NCBI GenBank assembly: GCA_951799445.1
Contig: OX637295.1
Location: 1,736,001-1,800,000 of the forward strand
Reading direction: 5' to 3'
Length of the DNA stretch: 64,000 nucleotides
Origin: Pseudisothecium myosuroides
Lineage: Eukaryota; Streptophyta; Bryopsida; Hypnales; Lembophyllaceae
Translations under genes and position numbers: made by a program
Part shown: positions 1 to 11,650 of the stretch, in pieces
How the letters are laid out: every line of letters starts with the position of its first letter
Numbering within the stretch: position 1 is the stretch's first letter
Notes under the pieces: model-generated
Database searches by the model: none
What the model was told of the DNA's origin: nothing
The model's input: only the letters and a program-made list of their open reading frames with translations

Positions 1-1140
1 TGTAAGAATTAAAAATTTGACAATCAGGTACCCACATCAAAAGTTATGTTGCCTTGAACTTTTTAGGCAATTTGAGTAGCTTTGGGTAACATGTGCAAAA
101 TTCTTCTTTTCCTTTTGAAATTTGGTAGGTATTTAACTACTATGATATTGTATGCATATATAAAACAAAATCATATGTAGTGCAAAAATTTCACTCGAGG
201 AGGAGTTAAAGTATATTCGTCATGTTGAGCAAGGTTGGAAAATCTTTTTCTAACTAACTTCAAATGTAATCTTTCAATTTGTGCCGTCAAAGTTTCTAAA
301 ATGTTTTCTATACATTTCCATAGTAGTCTAGTACAAATTTATACAATTGAAATTTTTTGAATTAAAATTATATATTGAAATATTAAAATTCATCATAATT
401 AGAGATTAATGTTTTAAACTTAGGGACAACAAACTCTTGTGAAATTATGCATATTCAATCTACAATCAATTTTAGAAAGAATTTTTTATCTTTGTTGAAA
501 ATTATATTGAAAATTATTGGTTAGTAGAATAGTTCAGATTTCTAAAATTTTGAATATATATAGAAATATGCAACATATCAAAATAATTATATGATGGTTT
601 TTAATTCCTAAGAGAGTCAACATCTACTAGATGAATATTCATGTTTTTATGAGCTTATTACTAGAGCTATAGAAAAATCCAAATGAAGTACAACCAAATA
701 GGCTTAAAAAACATTTTTTTGTCTATTCTTTAATGAAGCAATTGACATAGTCAAATAGTGTTTAATGGTTATTGCACAAGATTCTAAATGAGCCATATAG
801 GGATGGAAAGAATGGAGAGTTTGCAAAATTGAAGATATGATGTTTAGATTCTATTCATGTCAAAATCTACATCTACCTTCTTGCTACGGATTCTTAAAGG
901 TTAAACAAAAATTGTAAAATATGATCCAGAGACCATCTCCTTGTGGTTAGTTATAAAGGATTAATTGCAATGTTTTTTTTCAATGAAGGCTTTAAGTTTT
1001 TGCAAAACATATTGTACTCCAATTAGTTCTAATTTACAAATGCATATATAGTAGGATGTAATAATCCTACAAATTATATATTGTGCCATTCAAAGAAATT
1101 TGTATAATATAAAATAGAATTGAATTTTTTTTGTCTCACA
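1..1140. other. AT-rich intergenic DNA
   Basis: Strongly AT-rich sequence with stop codons in all frames and no protein motif, RNA gene or terminal-repeat structure that I can recognise. Confidence 0.5.
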
Positions 1141-1545
1141 TAATTAACATTCAATTCTTATGCAATTCCAATCAAGCATACCAAATTTCAATTTCAAAAA
1201 AACAAAACTTCATTTTGGAAAAATTGTTTCATTCAATATTTGCAGTTTTCCATAATTATTGATTGAAAAAAATGGTGATGGACTCTTTAATTTGATTGCA
1301 TAGATACATTGGAGACATATATATATATATATATATGTGCACATCTTTCACCTAAAAGCACCCCTTTGAGTAATAAAAATATTATCTATAAATTGTTCAA
1401 TATAAGGTGTTGTATAACCAAACTTTGTAAAATAGATATCTCTATATTTTAACTATATTATGCCATGTGACTCTCACATTGTGCCTAATTTGTACATTTG
1501 AGCATGGTGGTACAATTACTTTGCCAAAATCTACTTCACAAACTT
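1141..1545. repeat. Dispersed repeat, partner of 57680-58025
   Basis: This stretch aligns by eye with 57680-58025. Shared words run in the same order: aaatttcaatttcaaaaaa, gatgaatttt/gatggactct, cacatctttcac, then agatatctctatatt. The last part (about 1495-1545, containing catttgagcatggtggtacaa) matches the other copy in reverse complement (57983-58020), so one copy carries a local inversion. A short (AT)n run lies at 1318-1337. No coding potential was seen. Confidence 0.6.
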
Positions 1546-1950
1546 CTCAAACTTCACAAACTTTAAAAGATAACCTCATGTTCCTATCAATGTTTTTTTG
1601 GGATGATTTATTGATATATAATTTTTTTTGAGGGAATATTGAGCGATAGATTTTCCTATTTTTGATGGATGAAATCGTTCAATTGCTATGTGATTTAGAG
1701 ACAATATTGCTCCATTATAGATGACTTTACATACTTTTGGATGAATATATGTATTTTCATCCATATTTTCTATATTTCATCCATGTCAATGGATGTAAAT
1801 AGCTTCACTACTCTACTATATATCGCTTTGTGCACTATCTAAAAGTAATGGGAAAAAATCATTGGTTCCCATCTTCCAAATTATAATATTCAACGTACTA
1901 AGGTGCATTGAGTTGAAAAGGAGTATCACTTAGAAAATTTGCAAATTAAA
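1546..1950. other. AT-rich intergenic DNA
   Basis: Nothing recognisable. A 62-codon minus-strand frame (1576-1764) has no motif and is expected by chance. Confidence 0.4.
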
Positions 1951-2175
1951 TATTGCAAAAATCTAGCACTTGAGGTAGAGGCCATAAAGCGCCCATTTAA
2001 GAGCTAGAAATTAATTTTGGGAGGTTAGACTTCTTGAAATATTTTTTTAGTAAATTTTCCTTGAAAGAAAAATGGAATTAGCATATAATCCAAGTCATTT
2101 CATATTTTTTGAAGCTTTGTGGAATCAGTTATGAATTTTTGAAGTTGAAACACTGTGATCACTAAAAGTGTTCAC
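1951..2175. repeat. Dispersed repeat, partner of 11440-11650
   Basis: Matches 11440-11650 in the same orientation with many substitutions. Shared landmarks include agaaaaatggaatt/agaaaaatgaaatt, aatcacttcatattttttg and gaatttttgaagttgaaa/atttctgaatttgaaat. Element class unknown; no terminal repeats were identified. Confidence 0.55.
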
Positions 2176-2236
2176 CTAAAGAGATCTATTTCCTCTAAGT
2201 GGACAAGCCATCTCCCAAACATGTTCTCCCTTGATT

Positions 2237-2300
2237 AGAAGGAAGTTTGGCATAAGACATGATCTTAGAAGGAAGTTTGGCATAAGACATGATCTTAGAA
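2237..2300. repeat. 30-bp tandem duplication
   Basis: The unit beginning ttagaaggaagtttggcat is present twice, back to back, with a period of 30 bp and no visible mismatch. It lies just upstream of a 90-codon plus-strand frame (2323-2595) that shows no recognisable domain. Confidence 0.8.
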
Positions 2301-2521
2301 AGATGCAACGTTCATGTGATCTATGTGGCATAATGCGGTAGCAGTTTGTTTATGGAAAGCGCGGATTGCCCCAGGGATTGACACTAGAGCTATAATTGTT
2401 GCTCCTCAAAATGCAAAGAAATCCCTTCTCATAGATTCTTTTACTACTCACAAGCTTAGAAGTTTTGGGATTATGCTCAACCTGCATTCTTCTACATCCA
2501 AGATGGCTCCTCCATTATTAA

Positions 2522-3442
2522 CCCCTAAAATACCAAGGCATTTTCTGGCTCCGGAACCACTGAAAACTGCCATTTCTGCTGCAATCACTCCCTAAACCCA
2601 AAAAAACTTTTTTCTTAGAATCTAACCAGAGGATTTTGTACTTCACTTGTCTCAGATTATGTGGTAAAAATTTCAAGACATTTGACCGTTCTGATTGGAA
2701 GATATTAGCATTCAAAGTTGGAAAAAAAAGTTTTTTTGAGCTGTTTCCTGCAATTTCAGATGACTTTGACGGCCATTTGTGGATTTTTTTTGCACTACAC
2801 AACAAAAAGTTGTAATTTTTTATCTTGAACATTTGAGTTGAGAGTTGGGGAATTTTTTTTCAGAATGTCAAACCTTGATTTTCACATATAAAAAAATTGT
2901 TAAATAGAAGGAGGTCCAAAATTGAACGAAGTACTAAATTGTTAATAGCTCTTAGGTGGAATTAAAACAACATAATCCCAATGGTGGGATTGTTCTTGAA
3001 AACAAACTTGACCTTGTTAAAAAAAAGAAATTGAAAAAAATTGAAAATTGCATTCAAAAATGAATTCTATAAGTTAGTTTTTTTGAAGATGCTTAAATTG
3101 CCCGAAAAACAAGATTGTCCATAACTTTCTCATTATTAGTCCAAATAGAATGAATCAAAGCTTCAAATGTAGACAAAAACATGATCTTTGAGGAAAAAAA
3201 ATAAAAATAAAAGTATTTTTTTTTTGTGTGTTTTTTTTTCTGCCCACCGAACTGCTTTTTTGCTTTAGGATGGCATAACTTTTGCTCCCGGGCACCGATT
3301 GAAAAAAAAATTATATTTTTAGAAAGCTAATGTGATTCCCTATCTTCAAAAAAAGTTTCAAAAAATCAGATCAAAATTTGAGGCCACACGGGCCTGCCCG
3401 AAATCTGAAGTGTCCCCCGAGGGGACTTTGGTACTTTAGGGG
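2522..3442. mobile_element. TTAA-flanked non-autonomous piggyBac-like element (PB-900 family, copy 1)
   Basis: The 921-bp unit is bracketed by TTAA at 2518-2521 and 3443-3446. Its ends are inverted repeats: CCCCTAAAATACCAA on the left and TTGGTACTTTAGGGG on the right, differing at one position over 15 bp. TTAA target duplication plus C-rich termini is the hallmark of the piggyBac superfamily. There is no transposase frame inside, so it would depend on a transposase supplied elsewhere. Related copies lie at 12850-13180, 24497-25070 and 49030-49969. Assignment to piggyBac rests on target site and termini only. Confidence 0.85.
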
Positions 3443-3446
3443 TTAA

Positions 3447-5320
3447 ACCCCTTACTTGGTTCGACTTCACTCTATACATACTCGGGGCCCCAATCCCTAG
3501 GAAATTCCAAGAACTTCATACCATTTGGACCCTCCTCACTCATTCATTGCTTTGGCTGATGTGCATTTCTTGCAATATTAAAGTCTTTGCTCAAACTTGT
3601 TGGCCCTTGGACTACATCCACAATGCTTTATAGAGCATGCTTCTCAACTCAAAACGTGCGGCACAATTAAAGGCTCAAATTGCGGTTTACTAGCACCCTT
3701 ATCAGGTTGCTAGCATTTGGACCAAGTTTGATAGCGTTTGGATCCACTCCCCAATTCTAGCTTGTAGGATTGATACCAAAATCATTTGGAACAAGACGGA
3801 CCCTTCTCTCTGCTTCTTTCAGTAGCTTAGTTGGCTCTCTGGTTTCTTTCTTTGCTTTTATCTCTTCAATGTCTAGCCTCAAGACTTGTCTCACTTTTTT
3901 TTTTTTTTTTTTCATACAATAGTTTTCCATATGTTTGAAAAAAAAAACAAAAAACAAACAAACAAGAGCGTTCACCTCGTGAAATGTATACTTTTTGTAC
4001 ATGGTGCAATGAGAAAACAAAATGTAGAAATAGTGTTACCTTCAGGAAGGTGGACGCTGTGAGAGCCCCTGTGCGGCTGTGCCTGATGAACCCGCTCCTA
4101 CCTTATCACTGACAGCTTCACAACGTGGCAACGTATTGCCTCGGCCATAAATGACAATCTGATTTGTACAAAGTTGCAAACCTGTATCGTGGCTCATGCA
4201 CATGATGAATGATGACCTCGACTTCAATTTTCCAATTTAAAAATTCATAAAGTCAAACAGTGAATATCGGAGAAACCTCCTTGGTCCCCTGACCCTGGTG
4301 ACCTGTCCAAATTGAATCTCTTTGCAAAAGTCTGACAGTCAAAACTCAAAAGGTAGTCTTCCCGCTTTCCAGAACAGAGGATCACTCTCTGCAAGACTGC
4401 AACGTGACACAAAGCCATCAGCCCATCACGATATAAATTTCTCAGGGACCGACATCGTGCCTACTGCTTCATGAAAGCTCCAGGATTGACTACCTTTCAG
4501 TCGAGTGCAAGCGGTACAAACTACTTATTGCACTCGACAGTGTTTCTTGCTTTCACATGCCCGCCAAGGATTGAAATTCGAGTAGGGAGGACCATGAGAA
4601 GAGTGTGTGACAAGACTTAGGCGGATAGTAGGAGAAAGGGAGAAAACGCATCAAATGCACAGCTAGAAAGGCAGTACGAACACCCAACTTTCAGATAGGG
4701 GGATATGAGGTTCACAAGTGCACATCTGCCTTTCAGATCTGGACAGAAAGCATTGGTACAGAGAACCATAGCAGAGCTGAACAGGTGGAATGCCGCTTAG
4801 TAGCAAAATGTTGAATCCATTACAAGAGCACTCTACATAGTTAATTACAGAGCGCACGCAGTCACAGCGCCCCATGCATCCAGAGTTGTAAACTTAATCT
4901 AAAAAACAATAATAACAATCCTCTGCTTCTCATGTAATATCATACCGGCTCCTGCGATTGTTATTGAGGTTTTCATCTCAAAACCCATTTACCTCAGGAA
5001 TGATGAAACATCCCTGGTTCACGTTGTTCCATGGGTTTAATGCCCTCTCTAATTGCACACCGAGTCCAAGCTCTGGACTGCAAACAGGTTCAACGCACCT
5101 CCATCCCCGAACCTCGCCGAAATTCAATCATCTAAGTCACCATCATTACTTGCAGTTGCTTCAATCAGCATTTGAAGAAAGAGATCTACTATCGTCGTTG
5201 CAGGATGAGGAACAGGACTTCACCGAAAAACAAACCATCTCTAAAGAGAAGAGACGATGGCCATAAAATTATCTTCTCTCAGAAGCTAAGAGACAAGGCA
5301 AGAACGAAGAGATCCTTCAT
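3447..5320. other. Intergenic DNA downstream of the rhomboid gene
   Basis: No gene recognised. The part after about 4030 is less AT-rich and may contain the 3' UTR of the minus-strand rhomboid gene, but no polyadenylation signal could be fixed with confidence. Short frames at 4042-4227 and 4663-4875 (minus) and 4958-5266 (plus) have no domain. A poly-T run sits at about 3895-3913. Confidence 0.4.
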
Positions 5321-6442
5321 TCAGGGATTTCTGTAAGTTCCTGGGCAATCCCACTTAAGGTTTGGAACACAAGCTGCGTAATGGCACCACGAGCAGCTCT
5401 TGTTAACCCTAATATTGTTAGCTCTTTCCCAAAAGAGGAAGATGCATCCCGCGGCTAGCAGAGCAACGACCAGCAAAAGCGCGAAAACTGACACAACTCG
5501 CTGTGAAGTTTTGTACATCTTCACTTCAGGGGCATCAGGATCTTCGCTGTTGAGAATGTAAGCCTCTTTCGGGGTGAGGTGTCTGGTGTCCTTGAAGCCT
5601 TTCTGTGGACGCCTCAAGAGGACGAGGCCAAGGAGAAACCCCGTGGCGAGCCCGCCAACATTGGCAAAGTTGTCCACTTGAGGCATGAGACCGAAACCCA
5701 AGCTAATGAGCGCAAAGAGAATAAGGTCACCGAGTTTTAAGATGTTTCTTTGCGTGACTGGCCAGTTCATGAACAAATCCGCGAGACCAGCTCCAATTAG
5801 TCCCATGATGGCACCGCCCGCGCCGGCGAAGACTTGGTTCTGAATGAAGAGCGCAGACAGGACACTCCCTCCGAATCCAGAGATGGCATACACCATGCTC
5901 ACTCTGAGCAACCAAAACGTAAACTCCATCCGCGTGCCCACGATGAGCAGCACGATCAGGTTAAAGATGAGCTGCAGAACGCCGCCATTGACAGCTATGG
6001 CGGAAACGAGACGCCAGCCTTTTCCGTGCTTTACCACCAAGTTGCTCTCAAGCCCGCCCCATTTCAGAATGGCAGCAGTGCGAGGCCCGAGCATGGGATT
6101 CTCCTGCCATGGCTGGAATGAGAGCGGCTTTAACCACGAGCCGACACATTTGCGATCGGCAGCGATGTGGTTGGGGCAGTTGTTGTAGTACATCATCAAG
6201 ATGAACACGACGATGTTGCCTACCATAATGGTGGGCACGGCGATGGGAAGATAGCGGTGCTTCTTCGCGACGAATCCCTTCTGCTTCATAGGCAAGGCCG
6301 GGGAGGGCTCGAACGCGTGCTCATCGTGGTCGTGGACACGAACACGATATTCGTCCTTCGAGTTCGGCGAGGCTCCAACCGAGCTCGCTCCATCGCGGGA
6401 AGTGGGACTAACCTTCACAGGTCCGGCATGTGTTTTGTCCAT
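5321..6442 (-). CDS. Plant-type rhomboid pseudoprotease (catalytic Ser and His lost)
   Basis: An intronless frame encodes 373 aa, close to plant RHOMBOID-LIKE proteins. The start is the ATG at 6440-6442; the frame stays open 11 codons further upstream, but without an ATG. A polar N-terminus (residues 1-65) precedes about six membrane segments, a rhomboid core (about 120-280), a seventh hydrophobic segment (about 316-337) and the plant C-terminal cysteine motif (Cys350, 353, 358, 366). The core keeps the family signatures RVSMVYAISGFGGS, NWPVTQR and MPQVDNFANVGG. Active rhomboids use a Ser in GxSG and a His in the last core helix. Here the motif is GAGG (Gly209) and the His is Asn261; the family HxxxxHxxxN motif reads N152, Q157, N161, so both His are lost while the Asn stays. 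The protein should be proteolytically inactive, perhaps a membrane-protein binding or trafficking factor like iRhoms. An intronless retrocopy origin is possible. Confidence 0.93.
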   Translation of the reverse strand: MDKTHAGPVKVSPTSRDGASSVGASPNSKDEYRVRVHDHDEHAFEPSPALPMKQKGFVAKKHRYLPIAVPTIMVGNIVVFILMMYYNNCPNHIAADRKCVGSWLKPLSFQPWQENPMLGPRTAAILKWGGLESNLVVKHGKGWRLVSAIAVNGGVLQLIFNLIVLLIVGTRMEFTFWLLRVSMVYAISGFGGSVLSALFIQNQVFAGAGGAIMGLIGAGLADLFMNWPVTQRNILKLGDLILFALISLGFGLMPQVDNFANVGGLATGFLLGLVLLRRPQKGFKDTRHLTPKEAYILNSEDPDAPEVKMYKTSQRVVSVFALLLVVALLAAGCIFLFWERANNIRVNKSCSWCHYAACVPNLKWDCPGTYRNP

Positions 6443-8290
6443 TGTGTTCGAAACTTCACACGTCAGACAGGACAAGAATAGATCCGAGAAGCAACGTCGC
6501 TAAAGTCCTGCACTGAACTCTTCACCGAGCAATCTCGCTGTCCGCAATCGAATTCTCATTCCACAATCAGGTTCGCTACGCCGCACACACTGAACAAACA
6601 CCACCTGAAACCATTCCAAATAACCACGCAGTGAGCATATCAACAAAAGCAACACAGTAGACACGTTCCAAAACAACAGCGCACACTCCACCGATCGAAA
6701 ACTCGCAAGATCTATTCAACACAGGCAATTAAATCGGTAACACGGGTAACGTAACAAGATCCACACTCACAGTACACCGAGTGTGTCGGCAACAACTGGT
6801 ACCGATACCCGACACTCTTACAAATCACAGCCGCAACAACACATCAATTTCTCCGTAATCCTCAAAACTATTCTCTAAAATTCCTAATTCAACAAGAAAC
6901 TCTCAGTCCTCTCATACACAACAATGCCAGCAGTCGGCCAAGAACCAAACACAAATGCAGACAATCATAAATAGGCCTCAACAAAAAAACTTCCAAAGTA
7001 TTCCAAAATCATCAAATCTCATCAACCCGCTACACATCTAACCTCAAACTCCAGCGCTTAGCTAGCTTCACCAGAATCAAACGACATCCAATGCGCATTC
7101 CAACCAAAGACACGTTCCTACACCACATCCGATCCAAAGCCAAAACCAGAACCTCCACCAGAACCTCGTCTCTCGCCGACTCTCTCTATCTACCGACTAC
7201 CTGGCAAGGCCACCAACCGCACAGGACAGACACGCGAGCCAAATGATAAATCGAACACAAATGCAATCAAATATAAGCCTCAACAAAAAAGAATTCCAAA
7301 GAATTCCAAAATCATCAAATCTCAACAACACGCTAGACACCTAACCTCAAACTCCAGCGCTTAGCTTCACCAGAATAAAACGATATCCAATGCAGTCAAA
7401 AACAAGCTTCAACAAAAAAAACTTCCGAAGTATTCCGAAATCATCAAATCTCAACAACACTCTACACACTTAACCTCAAACTCCAGCGCTTCGCTTCACC
7501 AGAATCAAACGACATCCAATGCGCATTCTAAATCAACCAAAGACACGTTCCTAGCTACACCACATCCAAATCCAAATCCAAATCCAAAACCTCCACCAGA
7601 ACCTCGTCTCGTCTCTCGCCGACTCTCTCTCTCTCTACCGACTACCTGGCAAGGCCACCAACCGCACTAGACAGACAGCGAGCCAAATGATAAATCCGAC
7701 TGACAACAACAAGCGAGTACGTACACAGTTCCAATAAAACACTCCACATCGAGATCATAAAAGAGAACTGTCTACTGAAGTCGCCAGGAGTACATGTACA
7801 ATGGCAGAGAAGCACGTACAATGGCAGAAACGAAGCTCCCCGAATGATTGCTTCAGTGTTGCAGGAGGAGTCAGGAGGAGCCAGAGGGTGGCTCTCACTT
7901 AGCTGAGGAAAGAGAGAGCAATTGATTGCAGGCGATGGAAGAAGGAGGGGTGGGAGGAGGGTGTGCAAGAAGAGTTGAGAGAGAAGGGGTCAGCATCAAC
8001 ACAGCAGTGGGCGGGATGAGGGCCACTAATTCATCTCAGGCTGATGAATTATTGCGAGACGAATCTTGACTAATATGGAGCCCCGACTGGGGTCACGAAC
8101 TCACCATTCGTGACTCGTGAGTTCGGTGCGGACTGACCGTTCGGGACGGAGGGCTCTCTCTTTTACTCCGCATTTGGAACGATTTTACTGTGATGTGGAG
8201 CAGGAGAGAGGGGGCTGGATGTAGATTTTGGATGTAGATTTTGAATGGTTTTGGCAAAATAAGTTACAATATGAGTAGAATTTAGAACAT
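6443..8290 (-). promoter_or_regulatory. Presumed 5' leader and promoter of the rhomboid gene
   Basis: The sequence upstream of the rhomboid start is CA-rich on the plus strand (GT/CT-rich on the coding strand) and changes back to AT-rich DNA near 8250. On the coding strand a pyrimidine-rich block lies at about 7900-8000, as is common in plant transcript leaders. A short inverted repeat (GAACTCAC...GTGAGTTC) lies at 8097-8124. Transcription start and any leader intron cannot be fixed from sequence alone. Confidence 0.4.
6945..7700. repeat. Tandem duplication in the rhomboid upstream region
   Basis: Two long units (about 6945-7240 and 7245-7700) share blocks in the same order: aacctcaaactccagcgctt, caccagaatcaaacgacatc, gcattc...aaagacacgttcct, cctccaccagaacctcgtc, gactacctggcaaggccacc and gagccaaatgataaat. 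The aacctcaaactccagcgctt block occurs three times (about 7043, 7341, 7471), so part of the unit is triplicated. Confidence 0.85.
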
Positions 8291-9585
8291 CAAATCTTCA
8301 TTCTTGCAACTCTTCATTCTCTTTCCTTCCCTATACAAACTCGTTGTGAACTTTGCACAATTATCTTGAAGTACTTTGCATAACAACTCCATTGTTCATA
8401 TATATCGTAGTGGAAAAATATAGCACTATTAACCAACGCTGAAGGGGTCCCTTTCGATTCCACAGAAAGCATTGAAACTTGTGTAATCACTATTGAGACA
8501 CTGACACCTCCCTCAAAGTTCTTAACCACTGAGAATTTCCACACATTATATTCGCATTTTTCAGATCCAATGCCTTGCCACTCTCTCTTGGCAAGGATTG
8601 ACACAACTTGAACAAAAGTTGCATTGAGCCAGCCAATAGATTTCTTTACATTCTAACTAAATCCCTCCCAGACATCCAAGGAGGGATTATACCTTCTTGA
8701 AGGGGAAAGTATTTTGGCCAGTTAACAATGCTATGCACTTCAAAGACTCTCCAAGACATCTACTGATCTCCAACAAAATTTTCCTAATTTGAGGATGTTA
8801 CAACATCCTGCACAAAACATTCGTGGCCCAGGATGCTCAACTCCACAGTAATCCCAATTATTGCTGTTAGAACTGTCCATTCTTTCTACGGGACTCATCA
8901 TTCGTGATTGATTTCCACTTCAAAGGACTGAGACCAATGCCATGGCTTGTTCCATTTGTTAAAAAATAAATAAGTTAATTAATTTTAAAAAAATTAAAAG
9001 AAAAGAAAAAAGGACTGAACCCTTTCGAGATTTCCGTTACTAATCGGTGGTTTCCCTCCTTCAGTGTGAGTACACTAATTAGTAACTTACTGTAACTACA
9101 GGTCTCCTCTCTGCGTCTGCCTCGTGAATTTCCTGCTCCGCTTTCAGTCTCCTTTACTTGACGGTTGGGACTATTTTAAGGGCCTCATCCCTTAATTTCT
9201 CAGCAAAGAAAAAGAAAAAATGCTAATAATTATTAGTGAGGGGGAGAATTTAGTGAGGCGCGGCTGCACTCCGAGCTTTGAGTCGCAACGGACTCATCGC
9301 ACTGAGGGGGGGGGGGGGGGGGGGAGTTTTTACTTTTTAGGTGCTTGTGAGTTGGCATGTCGGTTCTCGGAATCTCGGTGTCTTGGACCTATTTCAAGGG
9401 TAATATATTAATTGAGTGATAATTAATTGGATGGAAATAAATAATTGCTCGAATCTTTTTTTCAACAAATGGGAGACCCACTGCATAAATTGAAGGATAA
9501 TTGCTCAATTTGATGGTCAGTTCCCCCTCCTCCTCTTTCATGCCTTATTTAACTACTTTTGGACTATTCAGTGAATTCTGGACAA
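8291..9585. other. Intergenic DNA
   Basis: No gene recognised. A 19-base poly-G run lies at 9306-9324. A 96-codon minus-strand frame at 8314-8604 has no recognisable domain. Confidence 0.4.
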
Positions 9586-9735
9586 AACATCATGGGATCT
9601 CACGATGATAACATCATGGGATCTCACAATGATAACATCATGGGATCCCACGATGTTTGTATAGATCTCTCGATATTTGGATAGATCTTGGATGTTTTGG
9701 ATAGATCTCTTAATGTTTTGCACTATCTCTTGATG
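9586..9735. repeat. Two adjacent minisatellites
   Basis: Three 24-bp units of the form aacatcatgggatctcacga plus tgat occupy about 9586-9657. They are followed by three to four degenerate units of atagatctctcgatrtttgg (about 9660-9735). Confidence 0.85.
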
Positions 9736-9909
9736 ATCAATTTTTTTTTCTGTTGAAGACCGTTATTAATTCTGGACTTTCAAAAGTCCAAAAGTAATTG
9801 AATGTGGCATTTTCCATTGGGGTGAGGTGAAGCGACCTCCTCGCTCGACTCGGTAAGTCATTTCAGGGGTGCATGTAAAAAAAAGACCCCCTAATTTGTG
9901 CTTGATTAA

Positions 9910-10136
9910 TCTTGTAATGCTACCACGGACACTAAGTGTGTTTGATGGATGACATAGAATATTTTCATGTAAGATAGAAGAGCAATTGTTCATCCTTGAA
10001 ATTTTGTGCAAAAAAGATAGACCTTGTATAGTAGTTTGAATGACCTCCAATGAGTACTTTTGATCTTTTTAAAATAGATGATTCAAAGTGTATGAGAAAG
10101 GATGATTTCCGCGGAGACCAACCCATCGTTACAGAG
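9910..10136. mobile_element. Degenerate 227-bp TTAA-type element (PB-222 family)
   Basis: Bounded by TTAA (9906-9909) and the diverged TTGA (10137-10140). The interior matches the two better copies at 34143-34364 and 57255-57476: gttcatccttgaaatttt, ctccaatgagtacttttg and ggatgatttcc occur in the same order and orientation. The terminal inverted repeats have decayed. Confidence 0.7.
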
Positions 10137-10140
10137 TTGA

Positions 10141-11067
10141 TTTATCTTCTACACCTTTCCTAGCTAGGTTGAGGCCTTTGATTGCAAATATGAATTCAAA
10201 ATTTGCAAATTTTTTCATGGGGTGGCAAATAAAAAGTTCTTGTGTTTTTCTCCAAGGATAAAATTGGGGACGAGCAAGGGGGTCGGTTCACCCTAGCCTT
10301 TCATTGTATGCAATGTTTTTTTTTAATAATTTTGGAGAATTAGTCAATTATTTCTTCAATATTCATGTGATACTTGGGGAAAAATTTGGTATTCTCTATA
10401 TCGAAAGTAGATCAAAAGTAGGTGATATCTAGGTAAAATTTGTCTATTGGCCTAAAAAATCAAAGTAATCTCAGAATTTTGATCCAAAAAAATGAAAAAA
10501 AAAATCACAAAAAATAGCCAATATCTTTGGTTTTAGCGAACTAGTGAAAAATCGTGCATTAAAAACAAAGATTGTATCAACCACATTTCTTTTACTATAT
10601 TATTTAATTTGATTTTGTAGCAATCATGATAAAAGACATCTTGTTTTGCTGGTCGTAGGATTACTCAATAGCCTAACCGGTAAATAAATATAGTATTAGC
10701 ACACTTACACCCTTATACCTCTAAATTTGACATGCTCAAATTTGACATCTAAGAAGTATACATCCAAAATCAATACTCTCCAAAATGTAACACTTATGTT
10801 TGGATTAAAAAAATCAGACATCTTGTGTAATTAATGTCTAATTTTTAATTTGATTTTAAAGCAATGATCAATGATGTCTTGATTAGCCAATCATAGTGTT
10901 GCCTTGGTGAATAAAACAATGAAAACATTTACACCCTTTGCATGTTGAAATTGACAACTTAAATTTCACATCTATCCTAGAAAGAACCTTCCAACATAAA
11001 GTTCTCCATTGACACACACCTAATGTGTTTCTTAAATAGATAACTAGAATATCACAAGTAGAAAGTA

Positions 11068-11068
<1 letters not shown>
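10141..11068. other. AT-rich intergenic DNA
   Basis: No coding or structural signal recognised. Confidence 0.4.
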
Positions 11069-11137
<69 letters not shown>

Positions 11138-11158
11138 TGTGTGTGTGTGTGTGTGTGT
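11069..11158. repeat. Compound microsatellite (TA)n(GT)n
   Basis: About 33 TA repeats run directly into about 12 GT repeats. A very similar compound tract lies inside the mobile element copy at 61612-62401. Confidence 0.97.
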
Positions 11159-11439
11159 ATGTATAGGTACTAAGCTTAGATTTGACTGGCCGTTTGCATT
11201 AATTTTTTTTTAAAGCATGATTTGCCAAGGTCTCTATAGTTTTTGTTTTTAAACTTACTTCTAATATAGTTCATTTAGCTGGTTGTCCAATCTTCAATCC
11301 AAATTATCTAATGTCTATTTCAAGTGATTTTTAGTGCACTTCCAATGACAATACTTTTGTGGCCGAATTTCACATCAATCAAATGTTAGTAATATAATTG
11401 CCAAGACAATGCCTGAAGTGTGATCTAATTTAAGGTAGT

Positions 11440-11650
11440 CTACTCTTAAAGCAACCTTTAAAGAGCTGATTGCATTTGGGGAGAAGCTAAATTCCTTGAA
11501 ACAATTCTCAATCAATTTTTGTAGGAAGAAAAATGAAATTGGCGTCTAACTCAAATCACTTCATATTTTTTGGACCTTCATGAAATTAGCTACAAATTTC
11601 TGAATTTGAAATGAAGTGGTCTCTAAAACCAACCACCTCTTGAAATGTAC
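11440..11650. repeat. Dispersed repeat, partner of 1951-2175
   Basis: See the matching entry at 1951-2175. Same orientation, moderately diverged. Confidence 0.55.

Noticed and set aside
5834..6481. Plus-strand frames of 95-114 codons
   Set aside because: Antisense shadows of the GC-rich rhomboid coding sequence, without domains.
9586..9735. Short regularly repeated units resembling a CRISPR-like array
   Set aside because: Units are directly adjacent with no unique spacers, and the DNA is eukaryotic; a minisatellite explains it.
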